From NCBI GenBank assembly GCA_012184525.1, contig WOFQ01000011.1, positions 248,001 to 312,000 on the forward strand: a stretch of 64,000 nucleotides of DNA, written 5' to 3'. Position 1 is the stretch's first letter; the number at the start of each line of letters is the position of its first letter. The notes under the pieces were generated by a model. It worked only from the letters and a program-made list of their open reading frames with translations, did not search any database and had not been told where the DNA came from. Both the position numbers and the translations under genes were made by a program. Shown piece after piece: positions 22,001 to 33,511 of this stretch. The stretch is from Xenoacremonium recifei (lineage: Eukaryota > Ascomycota > Sordariomycetes > Hypocreales > Nectriaceae).

Positions 22001-24874
22001 AGCGAGGCGGGCCGGAGGGAATCATGTGATGGTCACGGGCCCGACCGGAGCAGGCTTTCGCCCTGGGATCTGCCTTGGCCATTTGCTGCGGCCATTGGAG
22101 CATGGACCTGGAGGAGAGCGGCGAAACGAGCCCGTGGAAGCGAGGAGGAGGCAAATATGCGTCCTGGTATTGTCCAGCAAGTAGCCTGCGGTGGTTGAGT
22201 AACAGAGGAGGAGGAGGAAGAAGAAGAGGGGATCCTGGATGGGGCTGGACCAGGCTGGGCTGTTCCTGCCCTCACCCCTCCCCGTGATTGCCAGGGTGCG
22301 TTGGTCGCACTGTCCTCGCCGGAGTATCTTGCTGGCTGCTGCTTCCCCTGCTAGGTGAGGAAGGCGCGGCGCAGGACGAAAAATAGTGTGGGGTAAGTGC
22401 TGAATCTCGTCCACCAGCTCGCTCGCCATACGCCGACGGAGATCTTGTTCACATCAACGGCTGAACCTGTCACGCCTGTCACGTCGCATCCTCATCTCCA
22501 AAGCACATGTGCATTATGATCCTACGTTGGGGATACGGCACAGCAACCGCGTCGCCACTCACAGCCCGCCAACCCCCTCCACTACGGTCGAGATGCCCCC
22601 TTTGCGACGATAGGAATAGGTCTGGAGCACGAACGGATTTTTAATGTGCACGGAGATGCGTTATCACACACGAGGTATGTTGTGGCTGATTACAGCATGG
22701 CTTACTCCCCGAGCTAGTCAAGCATGGCTGGCCCCAATGTGATCAAGCCTGCGCAAGCTTCAGATCCCAACATGCACCTGCTGCATCACCCTAAGGTCGC
22801 TACGGATTAGCTGCTCTGTTGTTGTGCTTGACTTGTCATGATCAACGTCTATTGACCGCTCTCTGCTCGGACAGGGCCCGTTGTACTCGTCACGCGGATG
22901 CACTTGGCCGCCTTGATCACACGGCGGAGGGGTGGAGGATGCCACCAGCCGAAACGGACTCCGATAGCTGGATTGAGGAGTTTCTTTTCTTTTTGTTTTC
23001 AGTCAACAGCAGGATTTCGAATTCTCGGGTGCAGCAACCGCGGTGGCAAACGGGAGACGAAATCCGTACTCAACCAACAAGCTCAGGGCCGTCCCGTGTC
23101 TACCCGCCTCAGTGTTGGTGACAGCAATGCTCTCTCTCGTTCGCTGAGTTCGCAACGGGTAGAGTGTGGGAAGTCATGAGCCGGTCCGTCCCACTAGCCG
23201 TCCGCACTTTATGTGGCTGTTGCTGCGTTGACCAACACCTTTCGCCCTGCCATTGGTCTCTCGTCGCGAAGGGGGGTTGGCAGAAGTGCCCACCCCAAAA
23301 GCTACCCCCAACACTTGAACGCCGATCGCGAACAACAAGCTGCAAACAAAGTTTTGCCGTTCTCGATGTGATGGGCTGAGGATCCAGGGAACCCCCGTCG
23401 GTGGGGGGCATCACCTTCACAGATCCAGGGACGCCTGTCGACATTGGCACGGGGGGCAGAGAGAAACCGACAGCGGCGAGGCGAGACCAGACCAGGTGCA
23501 ACATACGATCTCTCGCCAACCCGATGTCCGTGACGACTAGCCAAGCGAAGGGTGATGGGCGAGAGAGATTTTGACTTTCGGTCGGGGATGAAGATCCTGG
23601 GCTCAACAACAAGGTTGAGGCCCAAGGCCCAGCGTGTAGCGGGAGGGGCTGGAACGGCACCGATGCTCCATCTCGAGTCGAAGTGCCGTGAGTCACGTTC
23701 TTCAAAACCTCCACCAGCAGGTGTAACGGCTTTTCAGTCCCACAGAGAAGCCGTACGTCGGTTTGGCGAGCTTCGAGAGAGCTTCAAGGGACGAGCAACG
23801 AACGTGGGAAAGAATTCGCGGTGGTATATGTAGGTATCTATCGATCTCGAACATCCAGGGCCGACTGCAGAGGGACCTCGAAATGCGACACAAGACATGG
23901 AATGGACACTGCGCTGCACCCACTCACACACAACCCGCTCCTGCAACCGCATATGCGACCAGCCCTCCTCTTCGCCAGAGTCTTTTTGTAGGTTCGAGGG
24001 CGCCCGCTGGTCGAAAAGAGCAAAACGCCATGCAACGTGCTGGAGGAGGGGAGGCGCTCGGCTTCGTCTCCCCTTGGTCCCTGTCGCTTCTAGCTACCGA
24101 GACGGTCTGTGTGAACCCTGTCGATGCAGGTGGGAGTCGGAGCTCGACAAGGGCATGGGGTAGCAGCCCATGGATTATCTTTGTGGACGCCAGCCCAAAG
24201 CAGATCACGGCGCTTAGAGGTCGCTATATTTGGCGGGGGACCTAGGCCAGCCCACGCCGGCTCGCACTCAGCGAATCACGTCCCGCAGCGTGCCCAAGAC
24301 ATCACGGCCGACAAGCGTCCCTCGCGGAGTGACAGAGACTGCAGCTCTGCACGAGGATGCAGCCATGGCAGCATGGCCCAATTGCTTCGGCCGCCTTCGC
24401 GCCACATGCGGCGAGGGAGCACCAATGAGACGGCCGTCACCTCGCGCCCCCGGACCATCCCCCCCAGCCCTTGACGTCTCTTCACGTCTGGGCTGTCGCT
24501 TCCGAGGTGGGTTGCTGTGTGCCGTGCCGGTGTGATGCCTTAATGCCCTGGCCTCAAGGCGGAGGCATGGAGCATGAACCTGGGATTCTATTCTTGTCTC
24601 AGACTGTCTCCTCCGCGACCGCCGGTTGCTGGTCACCTCTCAGAGCTTCGATATAGTGCATACATAACGTCCCCGTAGCCGCCCGCCGTGCCCCCGATCC
24701 CCTCGTTCCAAGTTTCGCGACCTTTGTCTTGACCACTCGCCGTAGCGAGATTTGTTTCCTTCTACAGTATTGTTTCTCTTTCTCTTAGAAGAGCAGGCGC
24801 CGGCAACGGCCACACATCAAAAAGCGTTTTGTCAGAGAAGGCCTCGGATCGCCTCCTCCCGAGGATCACTCACA
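16081..24874. other. 8.8-kb divergent intergenic region, pro1 / SAM-PH gene
   Basis: No supported gene on either strand. It separates two divergent genes, so it probably holds both promoters and a long pro1 leader with several short upstream ORFs (for example 16572-16390 on the minus strand). It also contains a cluster of AATTAGCC-like motifs (19180-19389), a short T tract near 20489, and a GAG/GAA-rich stretch near 22205. Open frames of up to about 210 codons (for example 21036-21665) have no recognisable domain and no splice-consistent extension. Confidence 0.5.
19180..19389. promoter_or_regulatory. Cluster of five AATTAGCC-like motifs
   Basis: Five copies of a (A)ATTTAGCCCG / AAATTAGCCC-type word occur within 210 bp. 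Three are on the plus strand (about 19180, 19200 and 19352) and two are on the minus strand (about 19230 and 19380). The surrounding DNA is otherwise non-repetitive and lies about 3.1 kb upstream of the pro1 ATG. A role as a clustered regulator-binding block is inference. Confidence 0.35.
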
Positions 24875-27434
24875 ATGGTGCGGTCCCTAGAGTTACGGTT
24901 CAGCACGACGCCGAACTAACTTTAACTTCAGGATTACGAGGCATACTACCATAACGGCGGAGACCGAGCACCACAGGAGATGCGGCAGAAACCCGGTTCT
25001 CGGAACACCTGGCTCAATTTACGAGAGTCTCAACGGCCGATGTCCGTCGCTACCGAATTCGTGGATACCGATTGGGACGAGGACGATATCATCAGTGACG
25101 ACGAGGAGAACTCGCCGCGAGTGAGCTTGCAATCGGTATGTGGGCATCTCTCCTCTTTGGAGTGACCAAAACGCTAACTGTTTTGTATAGTCCAAGTCCG
25201 GGCAGCCCAGTATCACCACAGTCTCTTCTTATGATGAGGTACCCACACCAAGATCAAGCAGAGGCGCTGAGGGTTACGCCCTTGAGTATTCCCCAAAGCA
25301 GGTTGAGGGACCTCGAGGCCCGCACCTGTTCCGCAACTCGACCGCTTCAGCCTTTGATGATGAAGTCGTCCTCAGCCTATCCCCAATCACACCCAAGGCT
25401 CCTCGAGGCATTGCAGACCTTCTCGCTCAGCCTCCAATCTCTCGACGAAACAGCCCCTTCTCATACACCTATGAAGAACTCGATGTATCAAAACTGTCAT
25501 CATGGACACCACAAATGGTTGCGCAGGCCATGCTCGATGCTGGCATTGAGCTGACGATGGCGGACCGATTTGTAGAAAACGACATTAATGGACAACTCCT
25601 GATCACCCTTAAGTTCCAGGACCTTCGGGAACTGGATATTCAGTCTTTCGGCATCCGGACTAAGATATGGAACCAGATACAAGCCCTTCGGGAGAGCCGA
25701 CCAATGTCTCCTGCTCCCGAGACTCCAATTGAAGATGTACCCAGCAAAGATCTCAACCGGCCGGTGACCAACGGACCTCCTCCTGCCAGTCGCCAGCAGA
25801 GCATTCGAAGAAGACAAAAGACGCCGAAGCCTTCTCGCACTCCTGCCCCAATTCCTGCCAAGGTGGATGGCGTCTCTATCATCGGTATTGAGCAGGTCAT
25901 TCCAAAGCCTCATGTCTGTCCTAAAGGCGAGAACTGCTCCAAGTGGCGGAAGCAGCAGGCTCTCATTCAGGCCTTCCGCAAGGAGAACCCTCATATTGAC
26001 ATGGCGACTCATGGCACTGTCATGATCGCAGGAGATGCGGGCAACCCAATGACGGCGAGGGCTCTGGATCCCAACCAGAGCATGCGACCCAACTCTGATG
26101 CAGTGCCCTCAATGGTCGCTTCATCCGATGTTCTCGGGCCGTCTGGCCTCCCCCCTCTACAGTATCTGCGAGAAGCACACCAGCGTAATATGCAGGCAGA
26201 GAAGCTCAAGGACAACGTCCGTCATTTCCTGAACTTTCAGAAATATGACATGGATGATGTTCCGCCTACGCCTCCCTTCGAGGTCACAGCTCCTCAGGCG
26301 CCTCACCAAGGCCTCCGTCATCTCCCTAAGCTCTCAATCCCTACGAACCCTCAAGCACCTCGAAGAGCTCCTCCGCGAGCTGCGAGCGTCCCTCCACCTC
26401 AACCCCAGCCTCAGCAGCAGCGCCACCAGCTCCAGCACGAGTCTCCTGCCCAAGAGGAAGAGGAGGAGGAGGAACAGGAGTTCGTCCCCTACCAAATGGA
26501 GAGAGTCACTCCCCTTGCTCAGGAGCTGGAGAGCGCCAGGCCGTACCGGTTTGGAACTCCCTTCTCTGAGATGGACGTCCCTGTCACTTCTGTTCCTCTT
26601 GGACCCGTGGCTCGTGATATCTCTCAGTCGGTGCCCCCAGACATGAACTACCGCATGTCACCCGTCAACAGCAACCCTTCACCTCCTCGCTCCCAGTCTC
26701 GCATGTCTGCCCGCCGTCCTTCGTTCCCTGTCATGCCTGTCTTGAACGAGAACAGCACTGCAGTCCCTGCGGGCCGCATGTCGCCCAGCAAGGCCTCCCG
26801 CTCTCAGCAGCCTCTCCAAGCTCCTCCTCGCGGAAACTATCCTTGGTCAGTTGCTGAGCGATCCGGCGAGAAGGGCTTCCCTGTCGCTGGTTCAGGACAC
26901 AAGCTGGCTTCGGCTGTCGAGCCCAGCATCAACGGCATCTCTCATCAAGGCCCGATGAAGAAGCGTAAGACGAAGATGCTTCGCCACGAATGGCATGACG
27001 GGTACTTCACCATCAAGGGTACCCGTCTGAACATGCACAAGGATGCACAGGCCTTGGACCGCACTCTCGAGTACGTCGACATCGACGACTACGCGATTGC
27101 GTGCTCCAGCCTCGCCTCGACCTCCAAGTTGAGCGCCGCCTTCAAGGCCGTCTCCCTCTCCTCGCAGAAGACGAACAAGGCCGACGCGGCTGCCTTTGCC
27201 TTCCAACTCATCCCGCAAGACAAGAATGCTCTGAAGCTGCGCAAGCGCGAGAGCAGTCTTCAAAGCGAGCGCGGCATTCCCTCTGAGGGTGTCAACGGGA
27301 CTGGCAAGACTCATCACTTTGCCGTCAAGAACCGTGACGACCGCATTGATTGGATGCGCGAGCTGATGCTTGCTAAGGCGCGGAAGCAGAAGGGCGAGGG
27401 CTTCGAGGTCAGTGTCAACGGCAACATGATCTAA
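24875..27434 (+). CDS. SAM- and PH-domain protein (Boi-like polarity scaffold)
   Basis: Three exons, 24875-24877, 24932-25135 and 25191-27434, giving 816 aa. The first coding exon is only the ATG. The 54-nt intron after it (GTGCGG...CTAAC...TTCAG) has an in-frame stop if retained. The second intron is 55 nt (GTATGT...TATAG). Residues about 170-235 form a SAM domain (WTPQMVAQAMLDAG, LKFQDLRELDI). Residues about 655-805 form a PH domain (HEWHDGYFTIKGTRL, then HFAVKNRDDRIDWMREL). Between them is a Pro/Gln/Ser-rich linker with a short acidic run. SAM plus PH recalls yeast Boi1/Boi2, but no SH3 domain is seen. A role in cell polarity at the plasma membrane is likely but inferred. Confidence 0.85.
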
Positions 27435-28269
27435 ACGAAGCCACGAGCCTCTTGCCTTTCATTCACAAAACTCATTCCACATTCATGACTCTCCCTCACG
27501 ACTATTCATCCTCCTTCTCACCCTCGTCATTCTCAGCTGGTGAACCCAGTCGCCTGGGTCATCACGATGTAGATACGCCTTGCTTTTCCTTTATGTCCCT
27601 CTTATTCAGTTTTGGGTTGTCGCATAGCGTCAGATTATTTCCCTCTCCCATGAGAGCATTGTTGTCATCTTCAGATCGTTCAAGGGGTTTGGGTTTGGGT
27701 TTTTATATAGGATACGACACGCTCTCTCACGGGACATTTATGACTTGGATTTGGATACCATTATTACTTAGTATGTTAACAGTAGCTTGGGAAATCAAAA
27801 TTGAAATGATTCAAAATTTATGTTCTTTTGACTTTAACTGTGAAGAGAGAAGGCTTACTAGTCTCGTGACAAGGACAAATTAATTCTAGTTTCGTAAGTC
27901 TCGTGTCATGTGGGCAGGAGAGGATATCAGAAGAGATAAAGCGTGCATATCCAGAGCAACTCACAGCATTGTTCGATTAGCAATGCAGGCCATATCTTGA
28001 CCCCTTAACTCACATCCGATGCCTTAGTCGAAACTTATAGGTTATTACATCGACGTTGCTTTGACTTAGGAAGTATATAAGACATATCGTAGTACGCAAA
28101 GTATGATAACAGGAGTATCTTCAATCCAAGGTACATTTGCTTTTCCACCTATATGCAGAGAGTACAAATATCTTACAATCGCTCAACATCCGCCCGTCCG
28201 TTACATGAGTTACATGATATCCATGACTGCCACTCTTACAAGTACACCGGAGGGAACAAAGCCACTCGC
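27435..28269. other. Convergent intergenic region
   Basis: AT-rich sequence between the 3' ends of the SAM-PH gene and the mitochondrial ribosomal protein gene. No gene is seen. Confidence 0.5.
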
Positions 28270-29270
28270 TTATTCCGATCCCGTCTTGAACTCGGGTCGC
28301 AGCACGCCCGACCGCTCGGCAACCTTCTCCCAGTCGATCAGATTCCACCACGACTCGGCATACGCCATCTTGCCGCCCTTTCCACCGGCGCCAACTCCCC
28401 AGTCCAGCAACCAGGCGTGCTCCCACGTGTTGAGACACAGCAGCGGCTCGAGATCCACGCCGCCCGGGGGCAGCGCCGCATCCCGCTTGCGCGCGCCGTG
28501 CACCTGGTTGCGGAAGAACGACTTGGCCGAGCCGTCCTTGCCCACGGCGTTCATGTCCGTGGTCTGGGCGCGCCAGTGCGCGCCCGGGTAGGGCGAGCCG
28601 GCCAGGTAGGTGGGCAGCAGGCGGTAGTCGTTGGGGCCCAGCTTGACCAGCCAGATGAAGCCCGGGCCGAACATGGCGGAGGCGGTGATGACGAATTCGC
28701 GGCGCAGGGTCTCGATCGACGAGAAGCAGGCCTCGAGGGATTGGCGCAGGGCGTCGGGCATGGGGCTGCCGCTGGGGGAGATGCCCTGGAAGAAGAAGTG
28801 GTTGTTGTGTGCCATGGAGGCGTAGTTGAAGATGGGGGCCTGGTTGGGCTCGCGGGCGGTCATGAGGGCGATGGTCTTGGCGTCCTTGTCTTCGAGCTCG
28901 GTGCCTGGAAGTAGAACAGTCAGTCAGCTAAAGCGGCGTAGAGGGAGAGAGGAGGGCAGAGTCGTGTGCTCGTAGCAACTGAGGAAGCCCATCATCAGGG
29001 AACGGGAGCTCCCAATTGACGAGCCACAGCGCCCAACCCCTCCAAGACAAGCAACATACCCACTGTCAGCGCATTGAGCTTCTCAACCGTCAGCTTCATG
29101 TACTCAGTCCAAGCCAGGTTGAAGCCCGCCGGACTCATGAGATTCGGCACGCCCTGCGAGTAATCGTGCGGCAGCTCAGGCACATGATGAATGCAGCGGC
29201 GAGCATTGACGGTGGCGCGCAGGCCAAGGCCAAGGGCCAAGCGCGGAGCTCGTAGCCGGGGTCGGAGCAT
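28270..29270 (-). CDS. Mitochondrial 37S ribosomal protein, mS42/mS43 (SOD-fold) family
   Basis: Two exons on the minus strand, 29270-29060 and 28904-28270, with a 155-nt intron (GTATGT...CCAG), giving 281 aa. The N-terminus (MLRPRLRAPRLALGLGLRA) is a typical mitochondrial presequence. The body has the Fe/Mn superoxide-dismutase fold signature: HHVPELPHDY near the start, then ASMAHNNHFFFQG, and CLNTWEHAWLLDWGV toward the end. In fungi this fold is used by two mitoribosomal small-subunit proteins (Rsm26/mS42 and Mrp1/mS43), and I cannot tell which this is. A true Mn-SOD is less likely given the divergent sequence. The frame is open upstream to an ATG at 29426, but the presequence argues for 29270. 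It is divergent from the STIMATE-like gene. Confidence 0.85.
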
Positions 29271-29844
29271 GGCGTGCGTAGAGGAGTCGTCGTCGTCGTC
29301 GTCGGTGTCTTCCTCTTGAAGCTCTCGCGAGACAAACGTATGGAACTTTTTGCGCAGAAGGTCGAGCGCGGAGCGGAGGGATGTTTTGCCGAGAATGGAA
29401 AGGATGCTGACTACGGGATGAGCCACAGTGGCTGTGGGGGAAGCAGCGGACGCTTTCAGCCTTTTTTAGCGCGGCGGGCTTGGGCTGGTGACTTTGAGTG
29501 GTGATGTCGATCGGCCGTCCGCCATCCATCGAACGCCCCCCCAACAAGGCTGGGCCTCTCGTATTCTGCCTCTACCCATTTCCTTTCCCCTTTGCAACAG
29601 GCACCTTTGTACCGAGACTTCACTTCACTTCCCGTCTCGTCCCTTTCTCGCGACAGTCTCACCCAATCCAGGGGCAGACTCATTCATCTTTGATCTCTCT
29701 ATCTCGTCTCTCCTCTTGTCTCCAGGCCCCCAGTCGCTGTGCCGTGCCAGACAGTTTCGCCTCCCCGAACGACCGCCTCCTTGAAACGCTGCCATCTCCA
29801 TCGCCCGCCTCCGACTCTTTCTCTCTTCTCTTCTTCACCACTAT
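29271..29844. other. Bidirectional promoter, mitoribosomal / STIMATE-like genes
   Basis: 574 bp between two divergent start codons. It includes a CGT/GTC-type trinucleotide run (about 29284-29311) and CT-rich leader sequence approaching 29845. No gene is seen. Confidence 0.5.
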
Positions 29845-31060
29845 ATGCTCCCTGCTACCGGTCTTGCGTCCCCCAACGATGCTCCGTCGATAGCCCTTCC
29901 TCTGCTCGCCATGCCAACCTCCGCCGCCATGCTCGCCTCCACCACATCCCTCGCCCTGTTAGCGGCATCCTCCTCCACCTCGCTCATCCCCACAGCTTCG
30001 TCTTCGGCAGCCGCCTCTATCTACGATGACGAGAATTCCGGCGAGTGCTCGCTGCTGGGCTCCTTTGCGCTCATCGTCCAGGGCGCGCTGGGAGCTCTGG
30101 CTCTGCTCTCGCTCGTGTACAAGCGCTGGCGCGAACGGCCGCAGCGGCCCCTCAAGATCTGGTTCTTCGACGTGTCCAAGCAGGTCTTTGGCTCGGTGCT
30201 GGTCCACATCGCCAACATCTTCATGAGCATGTTGACCAGCGGCCGTTTCTCTGTACAAGTTGCTCCGCCTTCGGGGGCCAGGAATGTTGCGAGGGATGAT
30301 AGCTACGTCCCCAATCCATGCTCCTTCTATCTCCTGAACCTGGCCATCGATGTAAGTCTCGTCTCGTCATGACAGCTGCTCTGCACACAACTGACATTAA
30401 CACGTGCAGACTACCGTTGGCATTCCTATCCTCATCGTCCTCCTCCGCATCACCACCGGCCTCGTTGGCCTTACCCCCATTGGCAAGCCTATCGAGTCGA
30501 TACAATCAGGCAACTACGGCAACCCCCCAAACGCTTGGTGGTGGCTCAAGCAATCCGTCATTTACTTCTTCGGCCTCTTTGGCATGAAGATCTGCGTCCT
30601 CATCATCTTCCTCATGATGCCCTGGATCTCCAAGGTCGGCGACTGGGCACTCGGCTGGACCGAAGGCAACGAGAAGCTCCAGATCGCCTTCGTCATGATG
30701 ATCTTCCCCCTCATCATGAACGCCCTGCAATACTACATCATCGACTCCTTCATCAAGAAGCGCGAGACCGATCCTCACCACCACGAGCGTCTGCCATCGG
30801 AAGATCCCGATACCGGCCGTCGGAGACGTCGCTACGACGACAGCGAGGACGAAGCCGGTGTCCGCATGGTCGATACCGAGAGCGAGATGGATAGCGACGA
30901 CGAGGAGGTCGCTAAGCTGCAGTCGCGGCCCCAGAGCAAAGATAGCGAGTATGATCCGGCCGTGGACGGCGACGACGAGCGCACCATTCTCGGTAGCAGC
31001 TCGGGCGACAACCAAGCCTCAGGCAAGATGATCCCGCCCGAGATGTTCCCCAAGGAGTGA
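29845..31060 (+). CDS. STIMATE/TMEM110-family multi-pass membrane protein
   Basis: Two exons, 29845-30351 and 30410-31060, with a 58-nt intron (GTAAGT...GTGCAG), giving 385 aa. Conserved features of the family are visible: GSFALIVQGALGALALLSL, the RPLKIWFFDVSKQ loop, then NPCSFYLLNLAIDTTVGIPIL, and WWWLKQSVIYFFGLFGMK. About five hydrophobic segments are present, then a charged acidic tail of about 110 residues. In animals STIMATE is an ER protein acting at ER-plasma membrane junctions. The yeast relative YPL162C is reported at the vacuole. The exact start is uncertain, because ATGs at 29911 and 29929 are alternatives. Confidence 0.85.
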
Positions 31061-31802
31061 TACTAGATCGACAAGCCGGCGTTGGGTTGTTATGGTGCAC
31101 TGACACATACACGGAACGATCGTATCCGGCCAGGTGGTTAGGGTTTCTGCTCGTTATTTGTCCATTTATTGTGCTGGGTTCACAGGCTAGTCCGCTGCTC
31201 TTCGGGTAGGCTCGCCGTGTATATACGGAGACCACTTATATCTAGGCACGGCGGTTGAACGGCGTCTCGGGTTGGGTTGTCCTTTTATCGTCTCTATACA
31301 CAATGGCAGAAAGAGTCACGCTCTGGGACTACATAGGGATATTTGCGGCGTTTCAAGGCAATACAATAGGTTCACGGGGGGAGAAGCCCTCGGTTTGACA
31401 CAAATGGCTTTGTATGCACTTGTTTCACTGTGAAAGCCCTGGAAGTCAAATTTCGTAAGACATCCCATATTAGGAACCTGCATATTGTAGTATCAAACGG
31501 AATTGCTCCGTCTGTGTTATATTTTGTTCATGCTACAGCAAGAAATATCCAGTGCCGAGCTCACATATACAAAATGCAAATGCCCCAAGCACGTACACAC
31601 GATGTACGTTGTCAACTGGGACTAAAAGAAGAGACAAATAGTCGTCCAAGAATCGAAATGTCCATCATCGGCACTATGTGAAGATACCCAAGAAGGGGAG
31701 AAATCCAAAATGCAACAAATGTTTTGCCGGACCCAACGCCAGAAGCATCACCCCTTACTCCAGAATTGCCCACATCATATACGAATACATCAAGCTCCTC
31801 AT
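31061..31802. other. Convergent intergenic region
   Basis: 3' regions of the STIMATE-like and fibroin-3-related genes. No gene is seen. Confidence 0.5.
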
Positions 31803-33511
31803 CTACGGTTTGGGAGAGTAAGGCTTGTAACCCGGGTAGGGCTCAGCCGGAGACGACGGCGACTGCGGTGGTCGCGAGTAACCCGAGTTGAAGTCGAAGC
31901 CTGAGTTGTTGGTGATGGGCGACTGCGGAGGCTCTTCGATGCCGCCGTAGTGTCGCTGCGGCACGGGATGTGCGAGCGGCCGGGGAGAAGCGGCGCCGTA
32001 CTGCCGGTCAGGGGCAGGCGAGAAGGCGCGGTTCATGCCGGCAGACTGTTGGGGTGCTGGCGGTTGACCGTACCCGTAGTCGTTCAGGGGGGCCGGAGAC
32101 TTTCGTGCAGTCTGTCCGTAGCCGTAGGGGTCTTGACGAGGACCCGGAGTCCGTCGGGGGTTGGCAGCTGGTGACTGTCTCATACGCGCATCAGTGCCGT
32201 ACGTAGGGACCGCTGCTGGTGAGGCGCGTTGATAGTTGTTGCCGTAGTTGTTTGAATAGTCCGCGGCGGGAGTCTGACTCTGGCCATAGCCCTGGTTGGA
32301 GGGTGTCTGGTTATACGCGTCACGGCCGTAGCCGTTGTTGTTCATGTTGCCGTAGCCGTTGTTGCGGGTGTTGTTGCCATACCCATTGTTGGCATTACCA
32401 TAACCGTTGCTGTTGAGATTGCCATAACCATTACTGTTTGCATTACCGTAGCCGGTGCTATTGTTGTTGACACCGTAACCGTTGCTGCTGTTGTTGGCAC
32501 CGTAACCATTGTTGTTGGCATTGTAGCCATCATTGTAGCCCTGAGCGGGTGATCGTCGTCCAGCGCCCATCGCAGCTCCTGTACCGTATGTCCCAGCATC
32601 CATCTCATAGGCTTCGCTGGCGCCGGTATTTGAGTTGTAGCCATATCCCTGGTCAATGGGCGAGTAGTGATCGGGAGCTCGGTTGGCGTTGAGATAGCCA
32701 CTGTGGTTGCCCTCGGGCTGGCCATAGGGGCTTCGTCCTTGCGATGGGCTTGTGGAAGTGCCGTTCATAACGCCCGCCGGCTTTTCAGAGATTGGCGTCT
32801 TCTTCAGATCCTCAAGCTCCACGGCTTCCTCCTCAACCATGACCTTCTTGGATCCGGCGCTTTCCCAACTGGGCATCTCAGGCAGGGCATCTTCGTTCCC
32901 TGACTTGGACATCTCGAACTCGGCGTATTGCGGTGGCTCATTGCGTACCGGTCGCGTTGCGGGCGTTGCAGGCGTTGCGGACATTGCGGATAGCGCGGGC
33001 GCTGTCGGTTGAGCATCGAAGCGAGTACCAGGAGCTTGCATGGGAGCTTCATTGCGGTATCCGTGATCAGGGGCCGGGGCGTATGGATCGTCGAGGTGCT
33101 TGTGCTTCCGCCCACCGGGAGGATCGCAGCAGCCGCAACAGTTGCCGCAGCACTTGAGGCATTCGAAGCAGCTGCAACAACACGACAGACCACAGCAGCA
33201 ACACCGGACAATGCACCAGACAATACTGAGGATGATCAAACCTCCTATCGCTATCACGGCAATGACGGGCCACCTGAGAGAATGTTAGCATCCGAGTCTT
33301 GCGAGAAATGGATCTGGGTGTAAACGCACTTGCAAAAATCGGCGTTCATGCAATTGTCCCAGCTGGAGAATGCAGTCTTGACATCTTCTATTTTACCCTC
33401 GACGTCTCGTTTCGCAAGGTCGGCAGCAACGCTTCGAATTACGGCGTCCTTGATGGCATCCCAGGGGCTCCCCCGGAGGCTGCGAGCCATGGCGACGTCG
33501 ACGGCCACCAT
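31803..33511 (-). CDS. Fibroin-3-related Cys-rich membrane protein with NGYG repeats
   Basis: Two exons on the minus strand, 33511-33330 and 33273-31803, with a 56-nt intron (GTGCGT...CTCAG) inside a Lys codon, giving 550 aa. The N-terminal 60 residues end in SWDNCMNADFCKWP, a signature of fungal proteins annotated as fibroin-3-related. One transmembrane helix (about 62-82) runs straight into a cluster of about 18 Cys (CCCCGLSCCCSCFECLKCC...), plausibly palmitoylated or metal-binding. The long tail is disordered, with a middle part made of NGYG/NNSNGYGN units (about residues 250-330) and Pro/Gln/Tyr-rich ends. No biochemical role is known to me. Membrane attachment is clear from sequence. Confidence 0.85.

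Noticed and set aside
29271..29426. Upstream in-frame start of the mitoribosomal gene
   Set aside because: It would place about 52 acidic residues before a clear mitochondrial presequence.
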